NCBI GenBank assembly: GCA_947495165.1
Contig: CANLXM010000001.1
Coordinates: forward strand, 744,001-808,000
Source: an uncultured Cellulomonadaceae bacterium
GTDB taxonomy: Bacteria; Actinomycetota; Actinomycetes; Actinomycetales; Cellulomonadaceae
Length of the DNA: 64,000 nucleotides
Direction of reading: 5' to 3'
Part shown: positions 55,940 to 64,000 of the stretch, piece by piece
Layout of the letters: each line of letters opens with the position of its first letter
Position numbering within the stretch: the stretch's first letter is position 1
Position numbers and translations under genes: made by a program
Notes under the pieces: generated by a model
What the model was told of the DNA's origin: nothing
The model's input: only the letters and a program-made list of their open reading frames with translations
The model's database searches: none

Positions 55940-56707
55940 TCAGTCGAGCACGGGTTCCAGCCGGCGTTCGGCGGTGAAGGCGTCGCCGGGGGCGGGGACG
56001 AGGATGCGCTGGTCGACGAGCCACTCCTCGCTCGCCCCGGGGCCCGTGAAGCCGTTGCGCTCGCGCCAGTCGTTGAAGCTGCGCGCCCAGGTGCGGTGGG
56101 CGTCGAGCTGGTAGGTGTGGAGCTCGTCGAGCGTGAGGTCGCCCAGGCGCGGGTACCGGGCGGCGATGGCGGCGAGGACGTCGAGCGTCGCGATGACGTC
56201 GACGTCCGCCGTGTGCAGCTCGCCGGCGTCCGTGACGCCGTAGACGCCGCACAGGTCGACGAGCTTGCGCTTGCCGCGCCGGAACCGGTCCTCGCTGCGG
56301 TCGAGGACGAGCGGGTCGATGATTCCCACGGGCTCGCAGCCGAGCCGCTCCCCCAGGGTGGCCAGACCGTGGCGGCGGAGCTCGGCCTCGAGGATGCAGA
56401 GGTCGAAGGTCGCGTTGTACGCGACGACCGGGGTGCCGGCGGCGATCGCGGCGGCGAGCTCGCTCGCGATCTCCTCGAGCGCCTGCGTGGGAGCGACGCC
56501 GTGCTCGCGCGCGTGCTCGGTCGAGATGCCGTGGATGGCGGCGGCCTCGGCGGGGATCTCGACGCCGGGATCGATCAGCCAGGTCCGGACGCGGGTGCTG
56601 TCGGCGTCGCGGTGCACGAGCGCCGCGGTGACGATCCGGTCGTGGCTGACCTGTACCCCGGTCGTCTCGGTGTCGAAGCCCAGCAGTGGTCCGCGTGTCC
56701 AGCTCAT
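55940..56707 (-). CDS. DEDDh 3'-5' exonuclease, DnaQ-like
   Basis: A 255-residue stand-alone exonuclease domain protein. ATG 56707, with GGAGAGGG just upstream on the reverse strand, gives SWTRGPLLGFDTETTGVQVS; an earlier ATG at 56743 is less likely. The first acidic motif FDTETTG, the Exo II region VAYNATFDLCILEAELRRHG and the Exo III HTADVDVIATLDVL with the catalytic histidine are present. It could proofread DNA or degrade small nucleic acids. It follows the ramB-like gene by 63 bases on the same strand. Confidence 0.88.
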   Translation of the reverse strand: MSWTRGPLLGFDTETTGVQVSHDRIVTAALVHRDADSTRVRTWLIDPGVEIPAEAAAIHGISTEHAREHGVAPTQALEEIASELAAAIAAGTPVVAYNATFDLCILEAELRRHGLATLGERLGCEPVGIIDPLVLDRSEDRFRRGKRKLVDLCGVYGVTDAGELHTADVDVIATLDVLAAIAARYPRLGDLTLDELHTYQLDAHRTWARSFNDWRERNGFTGPGASEEWLVDQRILVPAPGDAFTAERRLEPVLD

Positions 56708-56770
56708 GGTGCCCTCTCCTCGTCGTCGTGACGAGCGTGCCACGAGCAGGTGACACGACCCGGGAGGACG

Positions 56771-58282
56771 TCACGGGCGTGGCGCGTGGGACTCCAGGAA
56801 CGCGTAGACCTCGGAGGTGTCGACGCCCGGGAACGCGCCCACGGGCAGGGCGGCGAGCGTGCTGGCGTGAGGGCGCGCGGCGGGCCACGCCTGCCCGGAC
56901 CAGCGGTCGGCCAGCGCGCCGGAAGGCTCACGGCAGCAGCTCACCTCGGGGCAGCGCGACAGCGACCTTTCGGTGGTCTCCCGCCCGCGGAACCAGCGGA
57001 CCTCCCCGAACGGGACGCCCACGCTCACGGAGAACGCGCCGTCGGCGCTCTCCTGCGTCCGCGACGTGCACCAGAAGGTGCCCGACGACGTGTCCGTGTA
57101 CTGGTAGTACGGGCTGAGCTTGTCCTCGATCGCGAACACGGTGCGCGCGGTCCAGTGCCGGCACACGGGCTGACCCTCGATCGCGCCGAGCGCGTCGGCG
57201 GGGAACCGCACGCCGTCGTTCTCGTACGCCTTGTGGATCACCCCGGACTCGTGCACCTTCATGAAGTGCACGGGGATGTCGAGGTGCCGCGTGGCGAGGT
57301 TCGTGAACCGGTGCGCGGCGGTCTCGTAGGACACCGCGAAGGCGTCGCGCAGGTCCTCGACGGAGATCCGGCGGGCCACCTTCGCCTCCCGCAGGTGGTG
57401 CACGGCGTCGCGCTCGGGCAGCAGCAGCGCCGCGGACAGGTAGTTGGCCTCGACGCGCTGGCGCAGGAACTCGGCGAAGCTGCGCGGCTCGCCGTGCCCG
57501 AGCACGTGGCTGGACAGCGCCTGCAGCAGGGTCGAGCGGGGGTCGCCCGAGCCGCGGCGACCGCCCGGCAGGTAGATGCGCATGTGCCGCAGGTCCAGCA
57601 CGGACCTCGTGGAGTGCGGCAGGTCGCGGACGTAGTGCAGCGTGAAGCCCAGGTGGCCGGCGAGGTCCGCGGCGAGGCGCTGCGAGAGCGGGCCGCCGGG
57701 GTGCCCGACGGCGTCGAGCAGCGTGCGGGCGTGCGTCTCCAGCTCGGGGAAGTGGTTGTCCTGGGCGCGCATCGTCGCGCGGAGCTCGGCGTTGGCGCGC
57801 CGCGCCTCCTCGGGCGTCGCGGCGCGCTCGGTGTGCAGGCGGGTGATCTCGCGGTGCAGGGCGACCAGGGTCTCGAGCGCGTCCGTGGGCAGGGTCGCGG
57901 CGAGCCGCACGGGCGGGATGCCGAGCGCGGCGAGGCTGGGGCCGCGCTGGACCCGCTCGAGCTCGATCTCGAGGGCGGCGCGGCGCGACGGGGCGTCGGT
58001 GCGGAGCAGCTCGGTCGTCGTCGTGCCCAGCGCCGTCGCGATCTGCTGCAGCTGGGAGAACTTCGGCTCGCGCTTGCCGTTCTCGATGACGGAGACCTGG
58101 GACGGGGCGCGGTCGATCGCGCGGGCGAGCTCGTCGAGCGTCATGCCGCGGGTGCGTCGCAGGTGCCGCACGCGGCGCCCGATCGTCAGGGCGTCGGGCT
58201 GGGCTGCGACGTCGTCGACGACGTCCGGGGAGGTGGGGGCGGCGGGCGTGCTGGTGCGTCGTTGCACCGGGGTCGAGGCCAT
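56771..58282 (-). CDS. RamB-like XRE/ScfR-family transcription regulator
   Basis: A 503-residue regulator of the short-chain-acyl-CoA reductase-like (ScfR) type, related to RamB, the acetate-metabolism repressor of Corynebacterium and Mycobacterium. The XRE helix-turn-helix is at about residues 35-95 (RRTRGMTLDELARAIDRAPS, VIENGKREPKFSQLQQIATA). The rest matches the M78-like and ScfRs C-terminal regions, including PEVSCCREP with paired cysteines. It is divergent from aceA-aceB across a palindrome, strong context for glyoxylate-shunt control. Start ATG 58282 has a CACAGT box five bases upstream. Confidence 0.9.
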   Translation of the reverse strand: MASTPVQRRTSTPAAPTSPDVVDDVAAQPDALTIGRRVRHLRRTRGMTLDELARAIDRAPSQVSVIENGKREPKFSQLQQIATALGTTTTELLRTDAPSRRAALEIELERVQRGPSLAALGIPPVRLAATLPTDALETLVALHREITRLHTERAATPEEARRANAELRATMRAQDNHFPELETHARTLLDAVGHPGGPLSQRLAADLAGHLGFTLHYVRDLPHSTRSVLDLRHMRIYLPGGRRGSGDPRSTLLQALSSHVLGHGEPRSFAEFLRQRVEANYLSAALLLPERDAVHHLREAKVARRISVEDLRDAFAVSYETAAHRFTNLATRHLDIPVHFMKVHESGVIHKAYENDGVRFPADALGAIEGQPVCRHWTARTVFAIEDKLSPYYQYTDTSSGTFWCTSRTQESADGAFSVSVGVPFGEVRWFRGRETTERSLSRCPEVSCCREPSGALADRWSGQAWPAARPHASTLAALPVGAFPGVDTSEVYAFLESHAPRP

Positions 58283-58307
58283 GCGTCACTGTGACACGCG
58301 CCACTTC

Positions 58308-58336
58308 TTGCGATCAACAGAAGATCGCAGAAAATT
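58308..58336 (+). promoter_or_regulatory. Candidate aceA promoter overlapping the palindrome
   Basis: TTGCGA (58308-58313), 17 bases, AAAATT (58331-58336). The -10 is weak, consistent with a promoter needing or blocking a regulator. Confidence 0.3.
58309..58329. promoter_or_regulatory. Palindrome between the RamB-like gene and aceA
   Basis: TGCGATC (58309-58315), 7 bases, GATCGCA (58323-58329), perfect arms, extended as TTCTTGCGATC and its near complement. Just downstream GCAGAA-AA-TTCTGC forms another short palindrome (58327-58340). Probable operator for the RamB-like regulator. Confidence 0.6.
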
Positions 58337-58429
58337 CTGCTCCGGATCCCGGGGTGCGGGGGTTGTGCAGGGCGCAACGTGGAGGTCAGGCAGCAACGAC
58401 GCCGCTGCACCACACACCTGGAGGACACC

Positions 58430-59767
58430 GTGAGCACCATCACCGAGACGCCTGGCAGCACCACCGAGGACCGCGGGACGGCACGTCCCGGGGACCAGCG
58501 CCAGACGGCGGCGGAGCTCGCCCAGCAGTGGGCGACCGACCCCCGCTGGGAGGACATCCGTCGCGACTACACCGCCGAGGACGTCGTCGCGCTGCGCGGC
58601 TCGGTCCGGGAGGACCCGACCCTCGCGCGGCGCGGTGCCGAGAAGCTCTGGGACCTCATCCACACCGAGGAGTGGGTGCCGGCGCTCGGCGCCCTGACCG
58701 GCAACCAGGCCGTGCAGCAGGTGCGCGCCGGCCTCAAGGCTATCTACCTGTCCGGCTGGCAGGTCGCGGCCGACGCCAACCTGTCGGGCCAGACCTACCC
58801 CGACCAGTCGCTGTACCCCGCGAACTCTGTGCCCGCCGTCGTGCGACGCATCAACAACGCCCTGCTGCGCGCGGACCAGATCGAGACGGCCGAGCACGGC
58901 CAGCCCCGGCGCGACTGGGTCGCCCCGATCGTCGCCGACGCCGAGGCCGGGTTCGGCGGGCCCCTCAACGCCTACGAGCTGATGATGTCGATGATCCAGT
59001 CCGGCGCCGCCGGGGTGCACTGGGAGGACCAGCTCGCCTCGGAGAAGAAGTGCGGCCACCTGGGTGGCAAGGTGCTCGTGCCCACCGCGCAGCACATCCG
59101 CACCCTCAACGCGGCCCGGCTCGCCGCAGACGTCGCGGGCGCGCCCACCCTGGTCATCGCCCGCACGGACTCGCTCGCCGCCGACCTCATCACCTCGGAC
59201 GCCGACCCGCGCGACCACGAGTTCCTCACGGGGGAGCGCACCGTCGAGGGCTTCTACCGGACCCAGCCCGGCGAGGCGGCCACGATCGCCCGCGGCCTGG
59301 CGTACGCGCCGTACGCCGACATGATCTGGGTCGAGAGCGGTGAGCCCGACCTCGGCCTCGCTCGCCGCTTCGCCGAGCGCATCCACGCCGAGCACCCGGG
59401 CAAGAAGCTCGCCTACAACTGCTCGCCGTCGTTCAACTGGAAGAAGCACCTGGACGACGCTCAGATCGCGACGTTCCAGCGGGAGCTCGCGAGCTACGGC
59501 TACGCGTTCCAGTTCATCACCCTCGCCGGGTTCCACTCGCTCAACCACTCGATGTACAACCTCGCCCGGGGCTACAGCGAGACGGGCATGACCGCGTACG
59601 TCGAGCTACAGGAGGCCGAGTTCGCCTCCGAGGCCGACGGCTACACCGCCACGCGCCACCAGCGCGAGGTCGGCACCGGCTACTTCGACCGGGTCGCCAC
59701 CGCCCTCAACCCGACCAGCGCCACCCTCGCGCTCGCGGGCTCGACGGAGACCGCGCAGTTCCACTGA
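58430..59767 (+). CDS. aceA: Isocitrate lyase
   Basis: First enzyme of the glyoxylate shunt, splitting isocitrate to succinate and glyoxylate. GTG 58430 with CTGGAGGAC (58419-58427) gives 445 residues; the longer frame from 58379 lacks conservation. The active-site KKCGHLGG has catalytic C208. [18 protein letters not shown] and [15 protein letters not shown] are conserved. It is the first gene of aceA-aceB (44 bases apart) and divergent from the RamB-like regulator. Confidence 0.97.
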   Translation: MSTITETPGSTTEDRGTARPGDQRQTAAELAQQWATDPRWEDIRRDYTAEDVVALRGSVREDPTLARRGAEKLWDLIHTEEWVPALGALTGNQAVQQVRAGLKAIYLSGWQVAADANLSGQTYPDQSLYPANSVPAVVRRINNALLRADQIETAEHGQPRRDWVAPIVADAEAGFGGPLNAYELMMSMIQSGAAGVHWEDQLASEKKCGHLGGKVLVPTAQHIRTLNAARLAADVAGAPTLVIARTDSLAADLITSDADPRDHEFLTGERTVEGFYRTQPGEAATIARGLAYAPYADMIWVESGEPDLGLARRFAERIHAEHPGKKLAYNCSPSFNWKKHLDDAQIATFQRELASYGYAFQFITLAGFHSLNHSMYNLARGYSETGMTAYVELQEAEFASEADGYTATRHQREVGTGYFDRVATALNPTSATLALAGSTETAQFH

Positions 59768-59811
59768 GCCGCGCCCCTCGCCCCCAGCGCACCCACCGAA
59801 CGGAGAGCACG

Positions 59812-61509
59812 ATGACCACCTCAGCCCTCACCACGCCTCGCCCCTCGACCACGCGGCCCGAGCCCGGCACCATGCAGATCGTCGGACCCATGGGCGACCG
59901 CTACGCGGAGATCCTCACGCCAGCCGCGCTCGAGTTCCTCGGCCAGCTGCACGAGCGCTTCGTCGGCCGCCGCCACGAGATCCTCGTCGAGCGCCAGCGG
60001 TCCCGGCAGATGATCGAGGACGGGATCGACCCGGACTTCCTCGCCGAGACCGCGCACGTCCGCCAGGACGCGTCGTGGTGCGTGGCGGGCGCGGCCCCCG
60101 GCCTTGCCCGCCGCCACGTCGAGATCACCGGACCCACCGACCCGAAGATGGCGATCAACGCGCTCAACTCGGGTGCCGACGTCTGGCTCGCCGACCAGGA
60201 GGACGCGACGAGCCCGACCTGGGAGAACGTCGTCGGCGGCCAGCTCGCCCTGCGCGACGCGATCCGCGGGCGGCTCGCGTTCACCTCGCCTGAGGGCAAG
60301 ACCTACGCCCTCGCGCACACGGACCTGCGGGACATGCCGACGATCGTCATGCGTCCGCGCGGCTGGCACCTGATCGAGAAGCACCTGCGGTTCGTCGACC
60401 GTGCCGGCCACGCGACGTCGGCGTCGGCGAGCCTGGTGGACTTCGGGCTGTACTTCTTCCACAACGCGGACGAGCTGATCACGCGCGGCCGCGGCCCGTA
60501 CTTCTACCTGCCCAAGCTCGAGGGGCGGCGCGAGGCGCGGCTGTGGAACGACATCTTCACCTTCGCCCAGGAGCGGCTCGGGATCCCGCACGGCACCGTC
60601 CGGGCCACCGTGCTCATCGAGACGCTCCCCGCCGCTTTCGAGATGGAGGAGATCCTCTACGAGCTGCGCGACCACTGCGCGGGGCTGAACGCCGGCCGGT
60701 GGGACTACCTGTTCTCGATCATCAAGAGCTTCCGCTGCCGCGGCGAGTACTTCGTGCTCCCGGACCGCAGCCGCGTGTCGATGACGGTGCCGTTCATGCG
60801 GGCGTACACGGAGCTGCTTGTCGCCACGTGCCACAAGCGGGGGGCGCACGCTATCGGCGGGATGTCCGCGTTCATCCCCGACCGTCGCAACCCGGAGGTC
60901 ACCGCGAAGGCCGAGGAGCAGGTGCGGGCCGACAAGCGGCGCGAGGCCACCGACGGGTTCGACGGGACCTGGGTCGCGCACCCCGACCTGATCCCGTTCG
61001 CCCGCGAGGAGTTCGGGGCGGTGCTGGGGGAGCGCGACAACCAGCTCGACCGCCTGCGCGACGACGTGCACGTCGAGGCGGCCGACCTGCTCGACATCCG
61101 CTCGGCGTCGGCGACGGGCGCCACCGTGTCCGCGGCCGGGCTGCGGACCAACGTCTCGGTCGGGGTGCGCTACCTCGAGTCCTGGCTCCGGGGCGTGGGC
61201 GCCGCCGCGATCGACCACCTCATGGAGGACGCGGCCACCGCCGAGATCTCTCGGTCGCAGGTGTGGCAGTGGATCCACAACGGCACCCGGACCGAGGGCG
61301 GCGTCCCCATCACGGCCGAGCGCGTGGAGGCGCTGCTCGCGCAGATCGTCGACGACTTCCCGCGGACCCCGGGCAACCGGATCGCCGACGCCGCCGACAT
61401 CTTCCGCCAGGTCACGCTCGGCGAGGAGTTCCCGACGTTCCTGACCATCTCCGCCTACTCCCAGCACCTCGTGCGCGGCACGGCACCGTCGGCCCCGACG
61501 CCGTCCTGA
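59812..61509 (+). CDS. aceB: Malate synthase A
   Basis: Condenses glyoxylate with acetyl-CoA to malate. ATG 59812 with ACGGAGAG upstream; 565 residues, the compact AceB form rather than the longer GlcB usual in mycobacteria. PTDPKMAINALNSGADVWLA, TVRATVLIETLPAAFEMEEI and the GRWDYLFSIIKSF signature are present. A 12-bp hairpin follows. Forms an operon with aceA. Confidence 0.96.
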   Translation: MTTSALTTPRPSTTRPEPGTMQIVGPMGDRYAEILTPAALEFLGQLHERFVGRRHEILVERQRSRQMIEDGIDPDFLAETAHVRQDASWCVAGAAPGLARRHVEITGPTDPKMAINALNSGADVWLADQEDATSPTWENVVGGQLALRDAIRGRLAFTSPEGKTYALAHTDLRDMPTIVMRPRGWHLIEKHLRFVDRAGHATSASASLVDFGLYFFHNADELITRGRGPYFYLPKLEGRREARLWNDIFTFAQERLGIPHGTVRATVLIETLPAAFEMEEILYELRDHCAGLNAGRWDYLFSIIKSFRCRGEYFVLPDRSRVSMTVPFMRAYTELLVATCHKRGAHAIGGMSAFIPDRRNPEVTAKAEEQVRADKRREATDGFDGTWVAHPDLIPFAREEFGAVLGERDNQLDRLRDDVHVEAADLLDIRSASATGATVSAAGLRTNVSVGVRYLESWLRGVGAAAIDHLMEDAATAEISRSQVWQWIHNGTRTEGGVPITAERVEALLAQIVDDFPRTPGNRIADAADIFRQVTLGEEFPTFLTISAYSQHLVRGTAPSAPTPS

Positions 61510-61546
61510 GACCGACGGACCTCGAGCGGGACGTGCGCCCGCAGAG

Positions 61547-61587
61547 CGCCCTCCGCCCACCCGGAACCTCGGGCCGGGCGGAGGGCG
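61547..61587 (+). terminator. Terminator after aceB
   Basis: 12-bp perfect stem, 61547-61558 CGCCCTCCGCCC with 61576-61587 GGGCGGAGGGCG, followed by TTCTGGCTTT. It lies 37 bases after aceB. Confidence 0.8.
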
Positions 61588-61612
61588 TTCTGGCTTTGTC
61601 GCTGCGGCCCGA

Positions 61613-61618
61613 TAGCCT
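61613..61618 (+). promoter_or_regulatory. Leaderless-type -10 box of guaB3
   Basis: TAGCCT, 6 bases before GTG 61625. Confidence 0.55.
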
Positions 61619-61624
61619 AGGGAC

Positions 61625-62749
61625 GTGAGCAACGAGATCGAGATCGGCCGTGGCAAGCGCGGACGCCGCGCATACTCCTTCGACGACGTCGCGGTCGTCC
61701 CCTCCCGCCGCACGCGGGACCCTGAGGACGTGTCCGTGGGGTGGCAGATCGACGCGTACCACTTCGAGGTCCCGATCATGGCGGCCCCCATGGACTCCGT
61801 GATGAGCCCGGCCACCGCCGTCGCGCTCGGTCGCCTCGGTGGGCTCGGCGTGCTCGACCTCGAGGGTCTGTGGACCCGCTACGAGGACCCGCAGCCGCTG
61901 CTCGACGAGATCGCCGGCCTCGACGCCGAGGCCGCGACCGCCCGCATGCAGGAGATCTACGCCGCACCGATCAAGGCCGAGCTCATCCGGGCGCGCCTCA
62001 AGGAGATCCGCGACGCCGGGGTGACGGTCGCCGGGTCCCTCAGCCCGCAGCGCACCCAGGAGTTCTCCGCCGACGTCGTCGCCGCGGGCGTCGACCTCTT
62101 CGTGATCCGCGGCACGACCGTCTCTGCCGAGCACGTGTCGAGCAACGCGGAGCCGCTCAACCTCAAGCGCTTCATCTACGAGCTCGACGTCCCCGTCATC
62201 GTGGGTGGCGCGTCCACGTACACGGCCGCGTTGCACCTCATGCGCACGGGAGCCGCGGGCGTGCTCGTCGGCTTCGGCGGGGGGGCGGCCCACACCACGC
62301 GTACGTCGCTCGGCATCCACGCCCCGATGGCCACGGCCGTCGCCGACGTCGCGGCCGCGCGCCGGGACTACCTCGACGAGTCGGGCGGCCGCTACGTGCA
62401 CGTGATCGCCGACGGCGGCGTCGGGCGTTCCGGCGACCTCGTCAAGGCGATCGCCGTGGGCGCCGACGCCGTCATGGTCGGTGCCGCGCTGGCCCGCGCC
62501 GAGGAGGCGCCGGGCCGCGGCTGGCACTGGGGCTCCGAGGCGCACCACCCGCAGCTGCCGCGCGGCGAGCGCGTGCGGGTCGGCTCTGCCGGCACGCTCG
62601 AGGAGATCCTCTTCGGCCCGGGGCGCCAGGCCGACGGCACGCTGAACCTCGTCGGTGCGCTGCGCCGCGCGATGGCGACCACCGGCTACTCCGACCTCAA
62701 GGAGTTCCAGCGCGTCGAGGTCGTCGTCTCGCCGTACCAGCCGTTCTGA
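61625..62749 (+). CDS. guaB3: GuaB3, IMP dehydrogenase-related protein without catalytic cysteine
   Basis: A 374-residue IMPDH/GMP-reductase-fold protein of the actinobacterial GuaB3 group. GTG 61625. It begins SNEIEIGRGKRGRRAYSFDD, and has VSVGWQIDAYHFEVPIMAAP and VHVIADGGVGRSGDLVKAIA. There are no CBS domains. At the position of the IMPDH catalytic Cys loop it reads GFGGGAAHTTRT, placing H223 where Cys is expected. The biochemical role in actinobacteria is unsettled; a related cyanobacterial protein has been reported with GMP reductase activity. The GNAT gene follows after 5 bases. Confidence 0.92.
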   Translation: MSNEIEIGRGKRGRRAYSFDDVAVVPSRRTRDPEDVSVGWQIDAYHFEVPIMAAPMDSVMSPATAVALGRLGGLGVLDLEGLWTRYEDPQPLLDEIAGLDAEAATARMQEIYAAPIKAELIRARLKEIRDAGVTVAGSLSPQRTQEFSADVVAAGVDLFVIRGTTVSAEHVSSNAEPLNLKRFIYELDVPVIVGGASTYTAALHLMRTGAAGVLVGFGGGAAHTTRTSLGIHAPMATAVADVAAARRDYLDESGGRYVHVIADGGVGRSGDLVKAIAVGADAVMVGAALARAEEAPGRGWHWGSEAHHPQLPRGERVRVGSAGTLEEILFGPGRQADGTLNLVGALRRAMATTGYSDLKEFQRVEVVVSPYQPF

Positions 62750-62754
62750 CCGTC

Positions 62755-63207
62755 GTGGACGCCCGCGTTCCCGACGTCGAGATCGGGCCGGCGACCCAGG
62801 CGGACGCTGCGGCCGTCGTCGCGCTGTGGGGGGAGGCCGGGCTGACCCGGCCGTGGAACGACCCGGACCGCGACTTCGCGGACGCGCTCGTCACCGCAAC
62901 GTCCACGGTGCTCGTGGCACGCGCGCCGGGCGACCTCGCCGCCGGGGAGGACCGGGCCGTCGTCGGCTCCGTGCTGGCGGGCTTCGACGGGCACCGGGGC
63001 TGGCTCTACTACCTGGCCGTAGCGCCCGAAGCGCGCGGTCAAGGGCTGGGGCGCGAGCTCGTCGTCACGGCCGAAGCCTGGCTCGCCGGCCAGGGCGCAC
63101 CCAAGGTGCAGCTCATGGTGCGCCACGAGAACGCCGACGTGCAGGCCTTCTATGCTGCACTCGGCTACGAGGACGCCAACTGCGTGGTGCTCGGCCGCCG
63201 GTTCTGA
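62755..63207 (+). CDS. GNAT-family N-acetyltransferase, YpeA-like
   Basis: A 150-residue acetyltransferase. GTG 62755, 5 bases after guaB3, probably in the same transcript. The pattern PATQADAAAVVALWGEAGLT with RPWNDPDRDF, LYYLAVAPEARGQGLGRELV (acetyl-CoA loop) and the C-terminal NADVQAFYAALGYEDANCVV fit the YpeA group. The substrate is unknown. No signal or membrane segment. Confidence 0.88.
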   Translation: MDARVPDVEIGPATQADAAAVVALWGEAGLTRPWNDPDRDFADALVTATSTVLVARAPGDLAAGEDRAVVGSVLAGFDGHRGWLYYLAVAPEARGQGLGRELVVTAEAWLAGQGAPKVQLMVRHENADVQAFYAALGYEDANCVVLGRRF

Positions 63208-63443
63208 GCCGATCCGCGCGCGCGGACGTCCCGCGCCCGCTGCGCGCGCCCGACGTCTCCGCGCCCGCTCGCTCCGCGAGTCCGATAGTCGCGTCCTCAC
63301 TCCGATAGCACCTCCTATCTGACTCGGGGTCGGGCTGTCGGAGTCGGCGGGCGGGGGGTGGGCGAGTGGCGGCGGGCGGGGGTGGGCGAGTGGCGGTGCG
63401 CCCCGTTTCGCTTTGGATCTGTGTTGTTTTGGGTTTGGTTCGT
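63208..63443 (+). other. Intergenic region between the GNAT and deoR-like genes
   Basis: No gene seen. It contains alternating GC-rich stretches, TCCGATAG twice (63281-63288 and 63301-63308), a G-rich direct repeat at 63347-63396, and then an abrupt AT-rich stretch from about 63420 leading to the deoR promoter. Confidence 0.6.
63347..63396 (+). repeat. G-rich direct repeat
   Basis: Two near-identical copies of about 24-26 bases, sharing GTGGGCGAGTGGCGG at 63358-63372 and 63382-63396, each preceded by GGCGGGCGGGGG. Four or more G-runs could fold as a quadruplex; untested. Confidence 0.8.
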
Positions 63444-63466
63444 TGACATCGGACACAAAACCAACT
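63424..63466. promoter_or_regulatory. Imperfect inverted repeat over the deoR promoter
   Basis: GTTGTTTTG (63424-63432) and CAAAACCAAC (63457-63466) are inverted with one gap, flanking the -35 and most of the spacer. DeoR-family proteins usually bind such AT-rich repeats, so autoregulation is plausible. Confidence 0.4.
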
Positions 63467-63472
63467 AGACAT
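63444..63472 (+). promoter_or_regulatory. Promoter of the deoR-like gene
   Basis: Perfect -35 TTGACA (63444-63449), 17 bases, TAGACA (63467-63472). Confidence 0.6.
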
Positions 63473-63509
63473 GCTCCTGACAGCAGTGATCGGCGGCGAG
63501 GGAGCCACG

Positions 63510-64000
63510 GTGTACGCGACGGAGCGGCAGAACGAGATCCTGGCCCAGGCGCGCCTTGAGGGGCGGGTCGAGGTCAAGGAGCTCTCTGAGCGGCTCGACG
63601 TCACGCCAGAGACCGTCCGCCGCGACCTCACGGCCCTCGAGCGGCGCGGGTACGTGCGCCGCATGCACGGCGGTGCGATCCCCGTGGAGCGGCTCGGCGT
63701 CGAGCCCGCCGTCGCGGACCGCGAGGGCCAGATGGCCACGCAGAAGGAGCGCATCGCCCGGGCGGCCCTCGACGAGCTGCCCGACGGCGGGGCCGTCATC
63801 CTCGACGCGGGCACGACCACCATCCGGCTGGCCGAGCTCATCCCCACCGACCGCGAGCTCACCGTCGTGACGCACAGCCTCTCGATCGCGATCCTGCTCG
63901 CCGCCCGGCCCAGCATCACGCTGCACATGCTCGGCGGCATGGTCCGGGGCCGGACGCTCGCCTCGGTCGGCACCTGGGCCGAGCGCGCGATCGCCGACAT
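63510..64000 (+). CDS. DeoR-family transcription regulator (3' end outside window)
   Basis: The first about 163 residues of a DeoR-type sugar-metabolism regulator, cut by the window edge. GTG 63510 with GAGGGAG (63498-63504) starts YATERQNEILAQARLEGRVE, the classical family N-terminus. The winged helix includes ELSERLDVTPETVRRDLTAL and RMHGGAIPVE. The sensor domain begins with AVILDAGTTTIRLAELIP and TVVTHSLSIAILLA, the phosphosugar-binding region. What it controls, usually a downstream sugar operon, lies beyond 64000. Confidence 0.93.
   Translation, partial: MYATERQNEILAQARLEGRVEVKELSERLDVTPETVRRDLTALERRGYVRRMHGGAIPVERLGVEPAVADREGQMATQKERIARAALDELPDGGAVILDAGTTTIRLAELIPTDRELTVVTHSLSIAILLAARPSITLHMLGGMVRGRTLASVGTWAERAIAD

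Noticed and set aside
56750..58294. 514-codon plus-strand frame over the RamB-like gene
   Set aside because: No motif; the reverse frame has XRE HTH and family motifs and the correct divergent context with aceA.

Overview
This is a high-GC actinobacterial chromosome segment made almost entirely of core genes. The order rpoB-rpoC / rpsL-rpsG-fusA-tuf / S10-spc-alpha ribosomal operons, the WhiB regulator, the 61-residue zinc form of S14, GuaB3, a DUF5709 protein, frequent GTG starts, GTGA/ATGA overlaps and TANNNT -10 boxes placed 6-7 bases before start codons all point to Actinomycetota. I infer a Micrococcales member near Cellulomonas or Promicromonosporaceae. No rRNA, tRNA, CRISPR array, insertion sequence, integrase or phage gene was seen.

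Layout. Bases 1-4464 hold the rpoB tail and rpoC. A promoter at 4576-4604 then drives the str operon (rpsL, rpsG, fusA, tuf), to 9280. From 9713 to 19689 runs a continuous S10+spc series, rpsJ to rplO. After a strong hairpin follow secY, adk and map, an 859-residue MalT-like LuxR regulator inserted in the array, and then infA, rpmJ, rpsM, rpsK, rpoA and rplQ (to 28754). rpsD is absent from the alpha operon. A reverse-strand ROK kinase separates rplQ from truA. A DUF5709 protein (reverse) and the rhodanese-type tRNA hydroxylase trhO precede rplM-rpsI.

Bases 33376-42942 carry cell-envelope and cofactor genes: glmM, a peptide deformylase, a DedA protein, coaA (reverse), glmS, acpS, a luciferase-like monooxygenase (reverse), fused NAD(P)HX repair enzyme nnrDE, and a CbiX/sirohydrochlorin chelatase. 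Bases 42968-48642 hold alr, tsaE, tsaB, rimI, sseA, a nitroreductase (reverse) and tsaD. Thus most of the tRNA t6A machinery clusters with cell-wall alanine racemase. Next come a reverse pair (SAM methyltransferase and YbdK-type glutamate-cysteine ligase), a solitary groES under a CIRCE operator, and a divergent whiB3/whiD-like and merR-like pair sharing a palindrome. They are followed by guaB, an RluA-type pseudouridine synthase, a DEDDh exonuclease, a RamB-like regulator divergent from aceA-aceB (glyoxylate shunt), guaB3, a GNAT acetyltransferase and a DeoR regulator cut by the window end.

The genes work together mainly in growth: transcription core, ribosome and translation factors, protein N-terminal maturation (def, map, rimI), tRNA modification, CoA/UDP-GlcNAc/D-Ala precursors and GMP supply. 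I found no clear new multi-gene system. The most unusual signals are regulatory (the whiB/merR intergenic repeats with a MerR protein whose cobalamin domain looks degenerate, the ramB/aceA palindrome, the many leaderless-type promoters) and the insertion of a large STAND-type regulator in the spc/alpha region.
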